Positions 17,435 through 25,102 of a stretch of 64,000 nt of DNA are shown here, one piece after another. This DNA is from Belliella buryatensis (GTDB taxonomy: Bacteria; Bacteroidota; Bacteroidia; Cytophagales; Cyclobacteriaceae): assembly GCF_900188245.1 (NCBI RefSeq), contig NZ_FZOK01000005.1, forward strand, positions 62,001 through 126,000, given 5' to 3'. Each line of letters begins with the position of its first letter. Positions within the stretch are counted from its first letter, which is position 1. Under the pieces are notes generated by a model that was given only the letters and a program-made list of their open reading frames with translations, was not told the origin of the DNA and ran no database searches. The position numbers and the translations under genes were made by a program.

Positions 17435-18703
17435 ATGAAAACAAATATCAAGGTCTATTTTTGTCTCTTATTAATTTTAGCATCATTTGAAGCTACCGCT
17501 CAAAAGATTGATACTGATAGCTTATTGGTTCAAGCTTACAAAGAGTTCAATGAAAAAAATAATTCTAATCAGGCCAAAAAGTTAGCCTGGCAGGCAATTG
17601 CTATTGCTCCAGATTATCTAGATTTTCATGTGCTTTTGGGTAGGATACATCAGCGAGCTTCAGATTTGGATAGTGCGAGCTTTTACTTCAATTATGTTTT
17701 GGAACGCAATAAAGCATATGAAGAGGTTTATGGGTATATCATTCCAATTGAAATTTCAAGACAGGATTTTGAAAAGGCTAAGTTTTGGATAGATGATGCC
17801 AAATCATCAGGTCTACCTTTAGGCCCTTTACTCGGATTTGAACATCAGATCTTGATTGAGCGAGGAGATCAGAGAGTAGAGTATGATTTTCTGAAAAATC
17901 TCTTGGAGCAGTATCCTGATCAATCTACTTTCAGACAAAGATTTAATCTGCTCGATTCACGTTTCAACTCAGATAGAGTTGGGCTGACTTACAGTTTGAC
18001 TGGTTTTGATAGAGATGGGGTAGGCCCTTGGCATTTAGCAGGAGCCCAGTACATCAGAGAGAGAGAGTGGGGAAGTCTTATCGGTAGGGTAAACTATGCA
18101 GATCGATTGAGTAGTGGAGAATCGATTACCAATGGTTTTCAATATGAATTAGAGTCTTACTTTTTTACTGGAAAAATGTCTTATTCTTATGTAGGTGTAG
18201 CTTACAGTGATGCTATCGTATTTCCTAATTGGAGATTAGGCTATTCGTATTACAAGAACTTCATCAATGGATGGGAAGGTGAATTGGGCTTGAGGTATAC
18301 TAAGGTAACTCCACCCGAAGGTGACAGGGTTTTCAGATCCGGAATCATTGGAATTGGTAAATATGTAGGATCTTATTGGATTAACTTGAGGACCTTTATT
18401 CAAAATGAAGAAAGCAGTATTTACCCTGCATTTACATTGACAACTCGCTATTTCTTTGGTGGGAGGTTCGATTATTTCACCTTTATTGCTGGCTATGGTA
18501 CTTCCCCTGACGAGCGTACTACGCTTGGTCAGTTTGAGAACAGAGTTGCCCTCGATTCCTATCGAGCTGGCGCAGGCTACTATAAGACCTTCGGAAAAAA
18601 GGTGTTGTTTGGCTTACAGTTTATGTACAATTATCAAGAATTTTCTCCTGGTGTCACCCAAAGTGAATTTGAAGGCACATTGAACCTTCAATACAGATTT
18701 TAA
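17435..18703 (+). CDS. YaiO-like outer-membrane protein with TPR region
   Basis: 422 residues. A signal peptide ends near EATAQ (residue 22). Residues ~25-180 are helical TPR-like repeats (LAWQAIAIAPDYLDFHVLLGRIHQRASDLDSASFYFNYVLE). From ~185 comes a beta-barrel with alternating aromatic strands and a C-terminal phenylalanine (LQYRF), typical of outer-membrane insertion. E. coli YaiO is a similar barrel beside the glycosyltransferase YaiP, so linkage to a GT2 synthase is conserved. It starts one base after the glycosyltransferase stop. A likely role is polysaccharide passage through or attachment to the outer membrane (inference). Confidence 0.85.
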   Translation: MKTNIKVYFCLLLILASFEATAQKIDTDSLLVQAYKEFNEKNNSNQAKKLAWQAIAIAPDYLDFHVLLGRIHQRASDLDSASFYFNYVLERNKAYEEVYGYIIPIEISRQDFEKAKFWIDDAKSSGLPLGPLLGFEHQILIERGDQRVEYDFLKNLLEQYPDQSTFRQRFNLLDSRFNSDRVGLTYSLTGFDRDGVGPWHLAGAQYIREREWGSLIGRVNYADRLSSGESITNGFQYELESYFFTGKMSYSYVGVAYSDAIVFPNWRLGYSYYKNFINGWEGELGLRYTKVTPPEGDRVFRSGIIGIGKYVGSYWINLRTFIQNEESSIYPAFTLTTRYFFGGRFDYFTFIAGYGTSPDERTTLGQFENRVALDSYRAGAGYYKTFGKKVLFGLQFMYNYQEFSPGVTQSEFEGTLNLQYRF

Positions 18704-18713
18704 AGCTAGAAAA

Positions 18714-19088
18714 ATGGAAGAGTTGAGTAAATATAAAATTGTATTGATTGAAGATGATGAGTTGATTCTGAAGATGACGGAATACAAGCTCAAGCAAGAG
18801 GGATTTAAAATTTATATTGCTAAAGATGGAGACAGTGGGATAAAGGCTATACGAATGTATAAGCCTGATCTAGTGATTACAGATATCATGCTGCCTTACA
18901 AATCAGGTCTTGAGGTTACCCACTTGTCAAAAAAAGAGTTTCCAAATATTCCAATTTTGATTTTGTCTTCTCTTGGAGATGAAGAGAGTGCGGTTGATAA
19001 AGCTTTTAGTTTAGGAGCTGATGATTTTATTTCTAAACCTTTCAATCCAAGTGAGCTGGTGTTAAGAATAAAAAGATTTTTGATTTGA
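18714..19088 (+). CDS. Single-domain response regulator (CheY-like), second copy
   Basis: 124 residues, receiver only. It has E13-D14-D15, phospho-acceptor Asp57 in LVITDIMLPYKSG, the Ser in LILSSLGDEES and the Lys in FISKPFNP. It is clearly paralogous to the receiver at 14432, and the two bracket the HEAT/GT2/YaiO genes. It starts 10 bases after the YaiO stop and is followed 11 bases later by a methyltransferase gene, so it belongs to the same run. It may transmit a phosphorylation signal to the synthase or to its partner receiver. Confidence 0.92.
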   Translation: MEELSKYKIVLIEDDELILKMTEYKLKQEGFKIYIAKDGDSGIKAIRMYKPDLVITDIMLPYKSGLEVTHLSKKEFPNIPILILSSLGDEESAVDKAFSLGADDFISKPFNPSELVLRIKRFLI

Positions 19089-19099
19089 AATAGTAAATA

Positions 19100-19642
19100 A
19101 TGGCCAATTTAAAATTAATAAAAGAGCTTTTCACAAATATCTCAACCACTGGAGCAGTGACATTCAGTTCCAAACCTTTGGTAGATAAAATGCTTTCTTA
19201 TGCGAATTTTAATGGAGCCAAGGTAATCGTAGAATTAGGTGGAGGAGATGGGAGTATAACACAAGGTATAGTAGCTCGGATGGACTCTGATGCGAAGCTT
19301 TTAGTATTTGAAATCTCCGCGAAGTTTTGTAAGAATCTAGAAAAGTTATTCCCTCAAGAAAATGTCATCATCATCAATGACTCGGCAGAACATATAGATC
19401 GATATCTTCATGGAGAAAAAGCTGATTTGATTCTATCTTCCTTGCCATTTAGCTTGATACCGAAGGTAGTTAGAAATCAGATCTATCAAAAAAGTAAAAA
19501 CTCTGTAGCGGAATCAGGAAAATTCATACAGATCTGTTATTCCTATATGCTTAAATATCAGTTTGCAGATTATTTCCCTAACATCAAGACTACATTTACA
19601 CTTAAAAATTTTCCGCCTGTTTTCATCATGATTTGTAATTGA
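19100..19642 (+). CDS. Class I SAM-dependent methyltransferase, phospholipid N-methyltransferase-like
   Basis: 180 residues. The SAM-binding motif I is VIVELGGGDGSITQGI, with the acidic end of strand 2 at LLVFEIS and motif IV at LILSSLPFSLIPK. SSLP in that place is the pattern of Rhodobacter-type PmtA phosphatidylethanolamine methyltransferases and KsgA-like enzymes. The early FTNISTTGAVTFSSKPLVDKM also fits that group. The substrate (lipid or other) is not certain. It follows the second receiver by 11 bases, and its stop (TGA) is close to the next, TTG-initiated gene. Confidence 0.82.
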   Translation: MANLKLIKELFTNISTTGAVTFSSKPLVDKMLSYANFNGAKVIVELGGGDGSITQGIVARMDSDAKLLVFEISAKFCKNLEKLFPQENVIIINDSAEHIDRYLHGEKADLILSSLPFSLIPKVVRNQIYQKSKNSVAESGKFIQICYSYMLKYQFADYFPNIKTTFTLKNFPPVFIMICN

Positions 19643-19646
19643 TGTT

Positions 19647-19910
19647 TTGAGATATCCTACTGACATACCGATTCTAGAATTGGCGATTTTGGAGATGGGA
19701 AGATTGCAGAGAGGAAAAACCTTTTGTCCTTCAGAGGTTGTTAGATGGATTTTTCCCGAAGCTTGGAGTTACTTTATGGATGAAGTCAATGAAGAAATGA
19801 TGCGGCTGTATCAAGAGGGTAAAATCATTGTCACTCAGAGCGGAATTCCTGTTGATCCTTTACTAAAACCCAAAGGTCCTGTTAGAATTATGCTGAAAAA
19901 TCAAACTTAG
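19647..19910 (+). CDS. DUF3253 domain protein
   Basis: 87 residues recognisable as DUF3253: AILEMGRLQRGKTFCPSEVVRWIFPEAWSYFMDEV, then MMRLYQEGKIIVTQSG, a winged-helix-like arrangement. The only standard start in frame after the upstream stop is TTG at 19647, four bases after the methyltransferase TGA. The ATG that overlaps this TGA (19642) is in another frame and closes after two codons. The function is unknown; a DNA- or RNA-binding role would be inference. It ends the run begun at 14432. Confidence 0.75.
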   Translation: MRYPTDIPILELAILEMGRLQRGKTFCPSEVVRWIFPEAWSYFMDEVNEEMMRLYQEGKIIVTQSGIPVDPLLKPKGPVRIMLKNQT

Positions 19911-19948
19911 CTGATCGATTTGTGGTTACTTAGAAAAAGTAAGCCCAT

Positions 19949-20605
19949 ATGAATCGAATCATATTATTAAGCATTTGGAGTATCTGCTCTTTTTTCAATT
20001 TCTCAATAGCACAACAGCAAAATTCAAAATCCATGAAAAATCTACCCAGTACACAAGCCGAAGCCCCCGAAGGCATGGAATTAGCTACATTAGGATCGGG
20101 TTGCTTTTGGTGTATTGAAGCCATCTATTTGGATCTTGAAGGTGTAGAAGGAGTACAGTCTGGCTATAGCGGTGGGCATGTTGATAGGCCAAGCTACAGA
20201 CAAGTAACATCGGGAACCACAGGGCATGCAGAAGTGATACAGTTTGCTTATGATCCCAAAATTATATCTTTTGAAGAGATTTTAGAGATCTTCTGGGCTA
20301 CACATGATCCTACTACCCTCAACCGTCAAGGTGCTGATGTGGGGCCTCAATATCGCTCAGCTATATTTTATCATTCAGAGGAACAAAAAGACGTTGCTAC
20401 TTACTACATGAAGAAATTAGATGAATCAGGAGCTTTTCCAAGGCCTATTGTTACAGAAATAACTCCGTTCACGAATTTTTATGTTGCGGAAGATTACCAT
20501 CAGAATTATTACAATGACAATGGTACGCAACCTTATTGTCAATTTGTAATCAAGCCAAAGGTCGAGAAGTTCAAGCAAGTATTTGCTGATAAACTCAAAA
20601 AGTAA
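19949..20605 (+). CDS. msrA: Peptide-methionine (S)-S-oxide reductase, exported
   Basis: 218 residues. The catalytic motif GCFWCIEAIY places the active Cys at 52, with EGVEGVQSGYSGG, TGHAEVIQFAYDP, and DVGPQYRSAIFYHSEEQ following, all family signatures. An N-terminal hydrophobic segment ending near SIAQ (residue 21) indicates export, so it would repair oxidised methionine in envelope proteins. The usual recycling cysteines near the C-terminus are not obvious; Cys near residue 204 in QPYCQFV is the likely partner. It is a single gene with a 79-bp gap to the next. Confidence 0.95.
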   Translation: MNRIILLSIWSICSFFNFSIAQQQNSKSMKNLPSTQAEAPEGMELATLGSGCFWCIEAIYLDLEGVEGVQSGYSGGHVDRPSYRQVTSGTTGHAEVIQFAYDPKIISFEEILEIFWATHDPTTLNRQGADVGPQYRSAIFYHSEEQKDVATYYMKKLDESGAFPRPIVTEITPFTNFYVAEDYHQNYYNDNGTQPYCQFVIKPKVEKFKQVFADKLKK

Positions 20606-20684
20606 ATAAAAATATCTTTTTAAGGAATCTGAGAGATTCATATATTCTACTTAATTTTAGAGTCTTATAAAAAAACCTAAACTC

Positions 20685-21188
20685 ATGAAGAAAATATCAA
20701 TTCTTGTATTGGCGTTGATGCCATTTTTGTTCTCTTGCAATTCTGGAAATGAATCTAAAGATGAAATTGAAGAAGAAGTAACTTCTCCGATAGTTGGAAA
20801 TTTTGGTGCTCAAGTTGATGAAGTGGAGATTCTTACTTTATCCCAGATGTATGAAAGCTTATTGGCAGAGGGGGAGTTTGAAGGGAAGGTTGTAGGTGAA
20901 ATCAAAGAGGTCTGTACAAAAAAAGGCTGCTGGATGACTTTAGATCTTCCCAATGGTGAGACTATGCGTGTAACTTTCAAAGATTACGGCTTTTTTGTAC
21001 CACTTAATTCTCAAGGTTATCCAGTGATTATAGAAGGAGTAGCTACAAGATCAGTCACTGACGTAGCCACTTTAAAGCATTATGCAGAAGATGCTGGCAA
21101 ATCTCAAGAAGAGATTGATGCCATCATAGCTCCGAAAGAAGAATATGCATTTGAAGCTGTAGGAGTGATTATCAAGGACAATGCTTAA
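20685..21188 (+). CDS. DUF4920 family lipoprotein
   Basis: 167 residues. A lipoprotein signal ends at Cys18 (LFSC). After an acidic linker comes the DUF4920 domain: GKVVGEIKEVCTKKGCWMTLDLPNGETMRVTFKDYGFFVPL, an OB-fold-like stretch with a CxxxxCW motif, then GYPVIIEGVATR and the tail YAFEAVGVII. Its role is unknown; the conserved Cys pair suggests a metal or redox site. Its last eight bases overlap the start of the next gene, a lipoprotein with a heme-attachment motif, so the two are translationally coupled and may act together. Confidence 0.85.
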   Translation: MKKISILVLALMPFLFSCNSGNESKDEIEEEVTSPIVGNFGAQVDEVEILTLSQMYESLLAEGEFEGKVVGEIKEVCTKKGCWMTLDLPNGETMRVTFKDYGFFVPLNSQGYPVIIEGVATRSVTDVATLKHYAEDAGKSQEEIDAIIAPKEEYAFEAVGVIIKDNA

Positions 21189-21603
21189 GTATTTCTCTCA
21201 ATTTATTTTTGTTTCAGTTGTGTTAATTTCTTGCCAAAAGCAGGAAAATGCAGTAGAGACAATTCAATATCCAAATCAAGATGCTCCATTGGCACTTTTG
21301 ATGCGTGACATGTTCTTAGATTTGGAGCAAATAAAAGAGGAAATCACAGATGGAAATAAAATCAAATCTTATCTTAAAAAGCATCAAGAGCTGTTAACAG
21401 CAAAGCCTACTGATCCTAAAGTAAAAACAGAACAGTTCAATACTATGGGGATGGCATATCTTGCTAATCTTCGGGCTTTGGAGGAAAGTAGTGAAGAAGC
21501 GCTCCTAGATAATTATAAATCTGTAGTAAGTACCTGCTTAGCTTGTCATACGAGTTATTGCCCGGGTCCAGTCAAAAGAATCAACTTATTGAAATTGGAT
21601 TAA
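21181..21603 (+). CDS. Small lipoprotein with a C-terminal CxxCH heme-binding motif
   Basis: 140 residues. The lipoprotein signal ends at Cys18 (VLISC). The middle is helical and charged. Near the C-terminus lies CLACH (Cys119, Cys122, His123), the c-type heme attachment motif, followed by a third Cys at 127. A helical protein with CxxCH near the end is the arrangement of class II (cytochrome c'-like) cytochromes, but similarity beyond that is not evident to me. It overlaps the DUF4920 gene by eight bases. Heme attachment is predicted, not shown. Confidence 0.75.
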   Translation: MLKYFSQFIFVSVVLISCQKQENAVETIQYPNQDAPLALLMRDMFLDLEQIKEEITDGNKIKSYLKKHQELLTAKPTDPKVKTEQFNTMGMAYLANLRALEESSEEALLDNYKSVVSTCLACHTSYCPGPVKRINLLKLD

Positions 21604-21607
21604 AAAT

Positions 21608-21844
21608 ATGGCTATTGCACTGGATAACCTTCGTGTAGGGAGGGTATATGAATTTAGGAATATGGGTGAAGTTAGGAAGTTGGAAGTCATTGCCAGATTA
21701 TCTGGCGCCAATTTCAGAGTAAAAGATTTGGATACTACAGAATTCTACACCACGGAAGAATTACTTAGATGGGGTAGAGGTCAAGATTACGAGCTAGATG
21801 AATGCCTAGAGACTGGTAAAGGAATCGTTCCGAAGCGATTTTAA
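21608..21844 (+). CDS. Small conserved protein of unknown function
   Basis: 78 residues, starting four bases after the heme-motif lipoprotein. I do not recognise a named family. It begins MAIALDNLRVGRVYEFRNMG, has no signal peptide, and looks like a small all-beta SH3- or Tudor-like fold (VGRVYEF, VRKLEVIARL, NFRVKDLD) with an acidic tail. It closes the group msrA-DUF4920-cytochrome-like. Coding is supported by operon spacing and by the terminator starting at its stop codon. Confidence 0.7.
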   Translation: MAIALDNLRVGRVYEFRNMGEVRKLEVIARLSGANFRVKDLDTTEFYTTEELLRWGRGQDYELDECLETGKGIVPKRF

Positions 21845-21883
21845 AACAAAACAGCCCTTGAATTTTCAAGGGCTGTTTTGTTT
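21844..21883. terminator. Bidirectional terminator between convergent genes
   Basis: AAACAAAACAGCCCTTGAA (21844-21862) is the exact complement of the arm at 21865-21883, leaving a two-base loop centre. A-runs and T-runs flank both sides. It serves the plus-strand gene ending at 21844 and the minus-strand gene ending at 21882. Confidence 0.92.
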
Positions 21884-22781
21884 AATGGAATGTCTTGAAC
21901 CCTGGTTCGTAAATAATCCTAACAAAAGAGCTCATACTTCTATCCGCGCCACTTACAGGAATTCCTGTGACAATACCTACCATCAAGTTTTCAGCCAACC
22001 CTACACGCATCTGAGGCCTTAAGACTCCAATAAACTCGTTGTTGTGAAATTCTTTATTGAACTCTACGCCTATGAAATTTCTAGTTCCAGAGATCATGTA
22101 GTGGAAGTTGGTATGCACTTCGTAGGTGAGTTCAGCTTTTTGGTTAAACACTTTTTCTACCCTAGGTCCTGTGTAGACTAGCGTATGGTAATTGCTCCCC
22201 CACCTTTTGGCAGCTATAAAAAATGGATTGTAGATATTTCCTTTAAAAATATCCCCATTTCCAATTCTATTGAGATCTACGAATTCAAATTCGTGGATAT
22301 AACCTAATGCCAGTGAAGTTTTTGCTTTTTCGGATACTAAGAAGGACCATTGTGTTGCCAGTTTTAATGATTCTACCCGATTGGATGGCCTTTCGAGATC
22401 TGTTGATAATTCCCCTCGGGCTGAATACATAGTAACAGGCACCTCTATCTCAAAACCTAAACGATCAATAGGAGCCCATTCATATTCCACCAGAGCTTCG
22501 TATTCGTCAAACCCTCTTTTATCAGTCATACCGAAGCCAAGGTTCCATTCTTTTTCCCCTTTTCGGGCTCCAAGATCACGGATGAGATCTATATACAGCG
22601 GTTCAGCGTGAAGTACCTTTGGTTTTTGACTAGGTTTGACCTCTTCAAACTCTGCTAAGAAGATACTGTCTAGCAAAATTCTCTCTTGCTTAATGCTGTC
22701 GACTTCTACCTCTACTTCTTGAGCGAGTGAGACAGCGTACAATAAATTAAATATTAATAATAGTGTGGCTAATTTTTTCAT
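21882..22781 (-). CDS. Predicted outer-membrane protein (HAEPLYIDLIRDLGARKGE family)
   Basis: 299 residues from the ATG at 22781, chosen because it begins a clear signal peptide (MKKLATLLLIFNLLYAVSLAQ); an ATG 57 bases upstream would add an odd leader. The mature part starts with an acidic stretch, then HAEPLYIDLIRDLGARKGEKEW, a block I recall in Bacteroidota hypothetical proteins. Alternating strands follow (YEALVEYEWAPIDRLGFEIEVPV). This suggests a barrel of unknown purpose. It lies 37-94 bp from the porin gene upstream on the same strand and may share its transcript. Confidence 0.75.
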   Translation of the reverse strand: MKKLATLLLIFNLLYAVSLAQEVEVEVDSIKQERILLDSIFLAEFEEVKPSQKPKVLHAEPLYIDLIRDLGARKGEKEWNLGFGMTDKRGFDEYEALVEYEWAPIDRLGFEIEVPVTMYSARGELSTDLERPSNRVESLKLATQWSFLVSEKAKTSLALGYIHEFEFVDLNRIGNGDIFKGNIYNPFFIAAKRWGSNYHTLVYTGPRVEKVFNQKAELTYEVHTNFHYMISGTRNFIGVEFNKEFHNNEFIGVLRPQMRVGLAENLMVGIVTGIPVSGADRSMSSFVRIIYEPGFKTFH

Positions 22782-22874
22782 TGGTTCTATAAAACTGATT
22801 ACAAAGTTGAATATTTTTCTCACATAAAGAAAAATCAAATTAGAAGTGCTATTATTAATTTTTGTTAATTCAAA

Positions 22875-24119
22875 TTAGAATATAAACCCAAGTCCAAATT
22901 CAACTCTATCAGCTTCATCAAACATGGTTTTACTTAGATTTTTTCTGAACTGATAATTACCCTTGATTACGAGATTTTTTCGAGGGCGTAGATTGGCCCC
23001 TATACTTATTATTTCTAGGTTTTGTCTGTTGAAATTTCGGTTTTCAAAACTGCTGACAATTGAGGCATGTGTGTCTAGTCTTTCATATCTTAGCCATAAG
23101 GGTAGTTTCCAAGATGAGTTGGTATTGACCAGTGAAAATAAATCCCATCTAGCTTCAGTATAGTATCCAAATGTTTCTGAACCGATGATTTGATTATCAA
23201 AAAGAAAAATTTTATCTGTCTGCGTGGTGTTACCTCTTATAGCCAAAGCAAACAGAGAGAAATTCCCTAAGTCATAACCAGCAAATCCTGAAATCATTTT
23301 TATAATTGGATTGAAAGCGTCTCCTGTGGGCGTGCTCTGTCCTCTACCTGCATTCCCATAATATCCAGAAATTCCAAGTTTCGTTTGTTCATTTCCCACA
23401 AATTCCAACTTAAAATTACTTGCCCAAGATTCTGGTATCGCAACTTGATGGTACCTACCTCTTCGAATCCAAGTACCTTCATTCATATTAGAAGCATCTA
23501 GTCCTTTAGTAAGACCAATGTTGTATTCAATTTGATTTTTTAGGATGTTCCCATAAAACATTATTCCTGTCTCTAACCATTGAGTCGGAATGATAATTCT
23601 CTCCACTTCAGGTCTATTAACTGAATAAAAAGCGATGGGCTCTTCATTAATGTTGGTATAGCCGATTGGAATTGGATAGTTACCTACTCTAACATTAAAT
23701 TCTCTTGCGAACAAGTAATCTACGATCCACTCGAAATTGAATTCAGTCCCATATTCTCTAAATCCATCGTGGAGAAATTCAGCTTGAATTTCAGAGTTAA
23801 AGATTAGCTTATCTGTAATTTTGTATCCGAAATATACACCAAGTCGGTAAAGGTTGCTGTAATAAAGCTCTAAATCTTCTGATCTATTTTTTTCTCCCAA
23901 ATAACCTACCGTATTGATTTCAGTGAACCCGCTGATGGAATATCTTCTATCGGCATGGTAAATCTTGGAAGCAGCATTAGCGAGACCTGGTTGTTTAATA
24001 TATTTTAGCTCTTCTATTAATTTATTATTAGTATTTGTTGTGTCTGAGTCTTGTGCATAATTAAAGCTAGTGGTTAAAAATGTAACCACTATGCCCACAA
24101 TAAGCATAGGCGTTTTCAT
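22875..24119 (-). CDS. Porin of the OprO/OprP-like group
   Basis: 414 residues. A signal peptide ends near FNYAQ (residue 22). The mature protein has many amphipathic strands with aromatic girdles ([48 protein letters not shown]) and ends VEFGLGFIF with the terminal Phe of outer-membrane proteins. The [11 protein letters not shown] and WLETG blocks recall phosphate-selective-type porins, but substrate selectivity is not predictable. Upstream (24159-24181) is an inverted repeat, and 97 bp further is a small secreted protein on the same strand. Confidence 0.8.
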   Translation of the reverse strand: MKTPMLIVGIVVTFLTTSFNYAQDSDTTNTNNKLIEELKYIKQPGLANAASKIYHADRRYSISGFTEINTVGYLGEKNRSEDLELYYSNLYRLGVYFGYKITDKLIFNSEIQAEFLHDGFREYGTEFNFEWIVDYLFAREFNVRVGNYPIPIGYTNINEEPIAFYSVNRPEVERIIIPTQWLETGIMFYGNILKNQIEYNIGLTKGLDASNMNEGTWIRRGRYHQVAIPESWASNFKLEFVGNEQTKLGISGYYGNAGRGQSTPTGDAFNPIIKMISGFAGYDLGNFSLFALAIRGNTTQTDKIFLFDNQIIGSETFGYYTEARWDLFSLVNTNSSWKLPLWLRYERLDTHASIVSSFENRNFNRQNLEIISIGANLRPRKNLVIKGNYQFRKNLSKTMFDEADRVEFGLGFIF

Positions 24120-24158
24120 GAGTCTTTATTTTGATCAATTAGATGATAAATGAAAATC

Positions 24159-24181
24159 CTAAGTAAATAATGCCTACTTAG
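24159..24181. promoter_or_regulatory. Inverted repeat upstream of the porin
   Basis: CTAAGTA (24159-24165) and TACTTAG (24175-24181) are perfect inverted arms with a nine-base spacer, 40-62 bases before the porin start at 24119. Two TTGATCAA-like words flank it. A regulator site is possible. Confidence 0.35.
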
Positions 24182-24216
24182 TATTTCCTTAAGTTTATTG
24201 AAAAAAGCGATATTGA

Positions 24217-24594
24217 TCAAAAAAATTTGGGAGGAGGAGAAGTTGGTTCTCCTTCAGTATTTAAAAGAGAATCTAAATAGAAGCAATTTAATTTTAGAAC
24301 TTCTATGGTGTGTTGTTTTTCAAAGTTAACTTCAGTTGGAAAAAATGCCAACTTGATATCACCAAGCTGTCTTTTTTCATGAGGAACTTCTGTATCAGGT
24401 ATAGTTTCTTCATCCATATCTAAAAAGTACTCTAAAAACACTTCGGCAAGCGTATCAATTGGATCTTGATTGATCAGTAGATTGGTATCGATAACAGAAG
24501 CTTGGTAAAAATTTGCTGTTAAATTGATGAAATTCAATAACAGCAAATAAGTGATTGACTTTGTGATAAAATGTTTCTTGATACTCAATAACAT
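24217..24594 (-). CDS. Small secreted protein of unknown function
   Basis: 125 residues from the ATG at 24594; an ATG 36 bases upstream is less likely because the hydrophobic export segment (ITYLLLLNFINLTANF) then sits deeper. The mature part is acidic (DTLAEVFLEYFLDMDEETIPDTE) and ends in PTSPPPKFF. A short proline-rich tail of this kind is something I recall in small Bacteroidota periplasmic proteins encoded near outer-membrane transporters; no function is known to me. It precedes the porin by 97 bp on the same strand and diverges from the DUF983 gene. Confidence 0.6.
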   Translation of the reverse strand: MLLSIKKHFITKSITYLLLLNFINLTANFYQASVIDTNLLINQDPIDTLAEVFLEYFLDMDEETIPDTEVPHEKRQLGDIKLAFFPTEVNFEKQHTIEVLKLNCFYLDSLLNTEGEPTSPPPKFF

Positions 24595-24652
24595 GGTGCA
24601 AATATAAGTATTGATTTCAAAACATCCCATTATCCTGAGTTATGGATTCAAT

Positions 24653-24666
24653 GTGATTTAAATCAC
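24653..24666. promoter_or_regulatory. CRP/FNR-like operator
   Basis: GTGATTTAAATCAC is a perfect 14-bp palindrome within TGTGA-N6-TCACT, one base from the CRP consensus TGTGA-N6-TCACA. Its centre is about 42 bases before the predicted transcription start of the DUF983 promoter, the classic place for an activator of this family. It also lies 59 bases before the divergent gene ending at 24217. Confidence 0.65.
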
Positions 24667-24695
24667 TTGCCAAATATTATAATATCGTATCTTTG
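24666..24695 (+). promoter_or_regulatory. Promoter of the DUF983 gene
   Basis: The -33 element CTTG (24666-24669) and a perfect -7 box TATCTTTG (24688-24695) are 18 bases apart, fitting the Bacteroidota housekeeping consensus. The predicted start near 24702 is about 11 bases before the ATG. Confidence 0.7.
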
Positions 24696-24712
24696 ATCAA
24701 ATTTCAAGGATT

Positions 24713-25102
24713 ATGAGTCAAAAGAGTTTGGGAGCAGCAATGCTTCAAGGGAATTGTCCAAGATGCAGAGAAGGGAATATTTTTCCAACATCTATGTTGA
24801 GTTACCGAAAGCTGTCTGATGTACATCAGCAGTGTCCAAACTGCAAAGCAGTACTTACTCCTGAACCTGATTTTTTTTATGGAGCCATGTACATCAGCTA
24901 TGCGTTTTCAGTTGCTTTGGTTGTCAATGTTCTGATTATTCTCAATTATTTCTTTGATGACCCCGATCTTTGGGTTTATGCTGTTACGGTTTTGGTATCC
25001 AATATTATTCTGCTACCAGCCATGCAGCGATACTCTAAAGTACTTTACTTGTATGGAGTAGGTAAGTTGTCCTTTGATCCACATTGGAATCAAAAAGGCT
25101 GA
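24713..25102 (+). CDS. DUF983 family membrane protein
   Basis: 129 residues. The N-terminus has two CxxC pairs, CPRC (15-18) and CPNC (41-44), forming a zinc-ribbon-like knuckle, then the family stretch EPDFFYGAMYISYAFS and two membrane helices (~60-78 and ~85-105). DUF983 genes are often near respiratory oxidase or nitrogen-oxide genes, but the biochemical role is unknown. The gene stands alone: its TGA abuts the proA stop on the opposite strand with no gap. The CRP/FNR-like operator at its promoter suggests control by a redox or nutrient regulator. Confidence 0.88.
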   Translation: MSQKSLGAAMLQGNCPRCREGNIFPTSMLSYRKLSDVHQQCPNCKAVLTPEPDFFYGAMYISYAFSVALVVNVLIILNYFFDDPDLWVYAVTVLVSNIILLPAMQRYSKVLYLYGVGKLSFDPHWNQKG

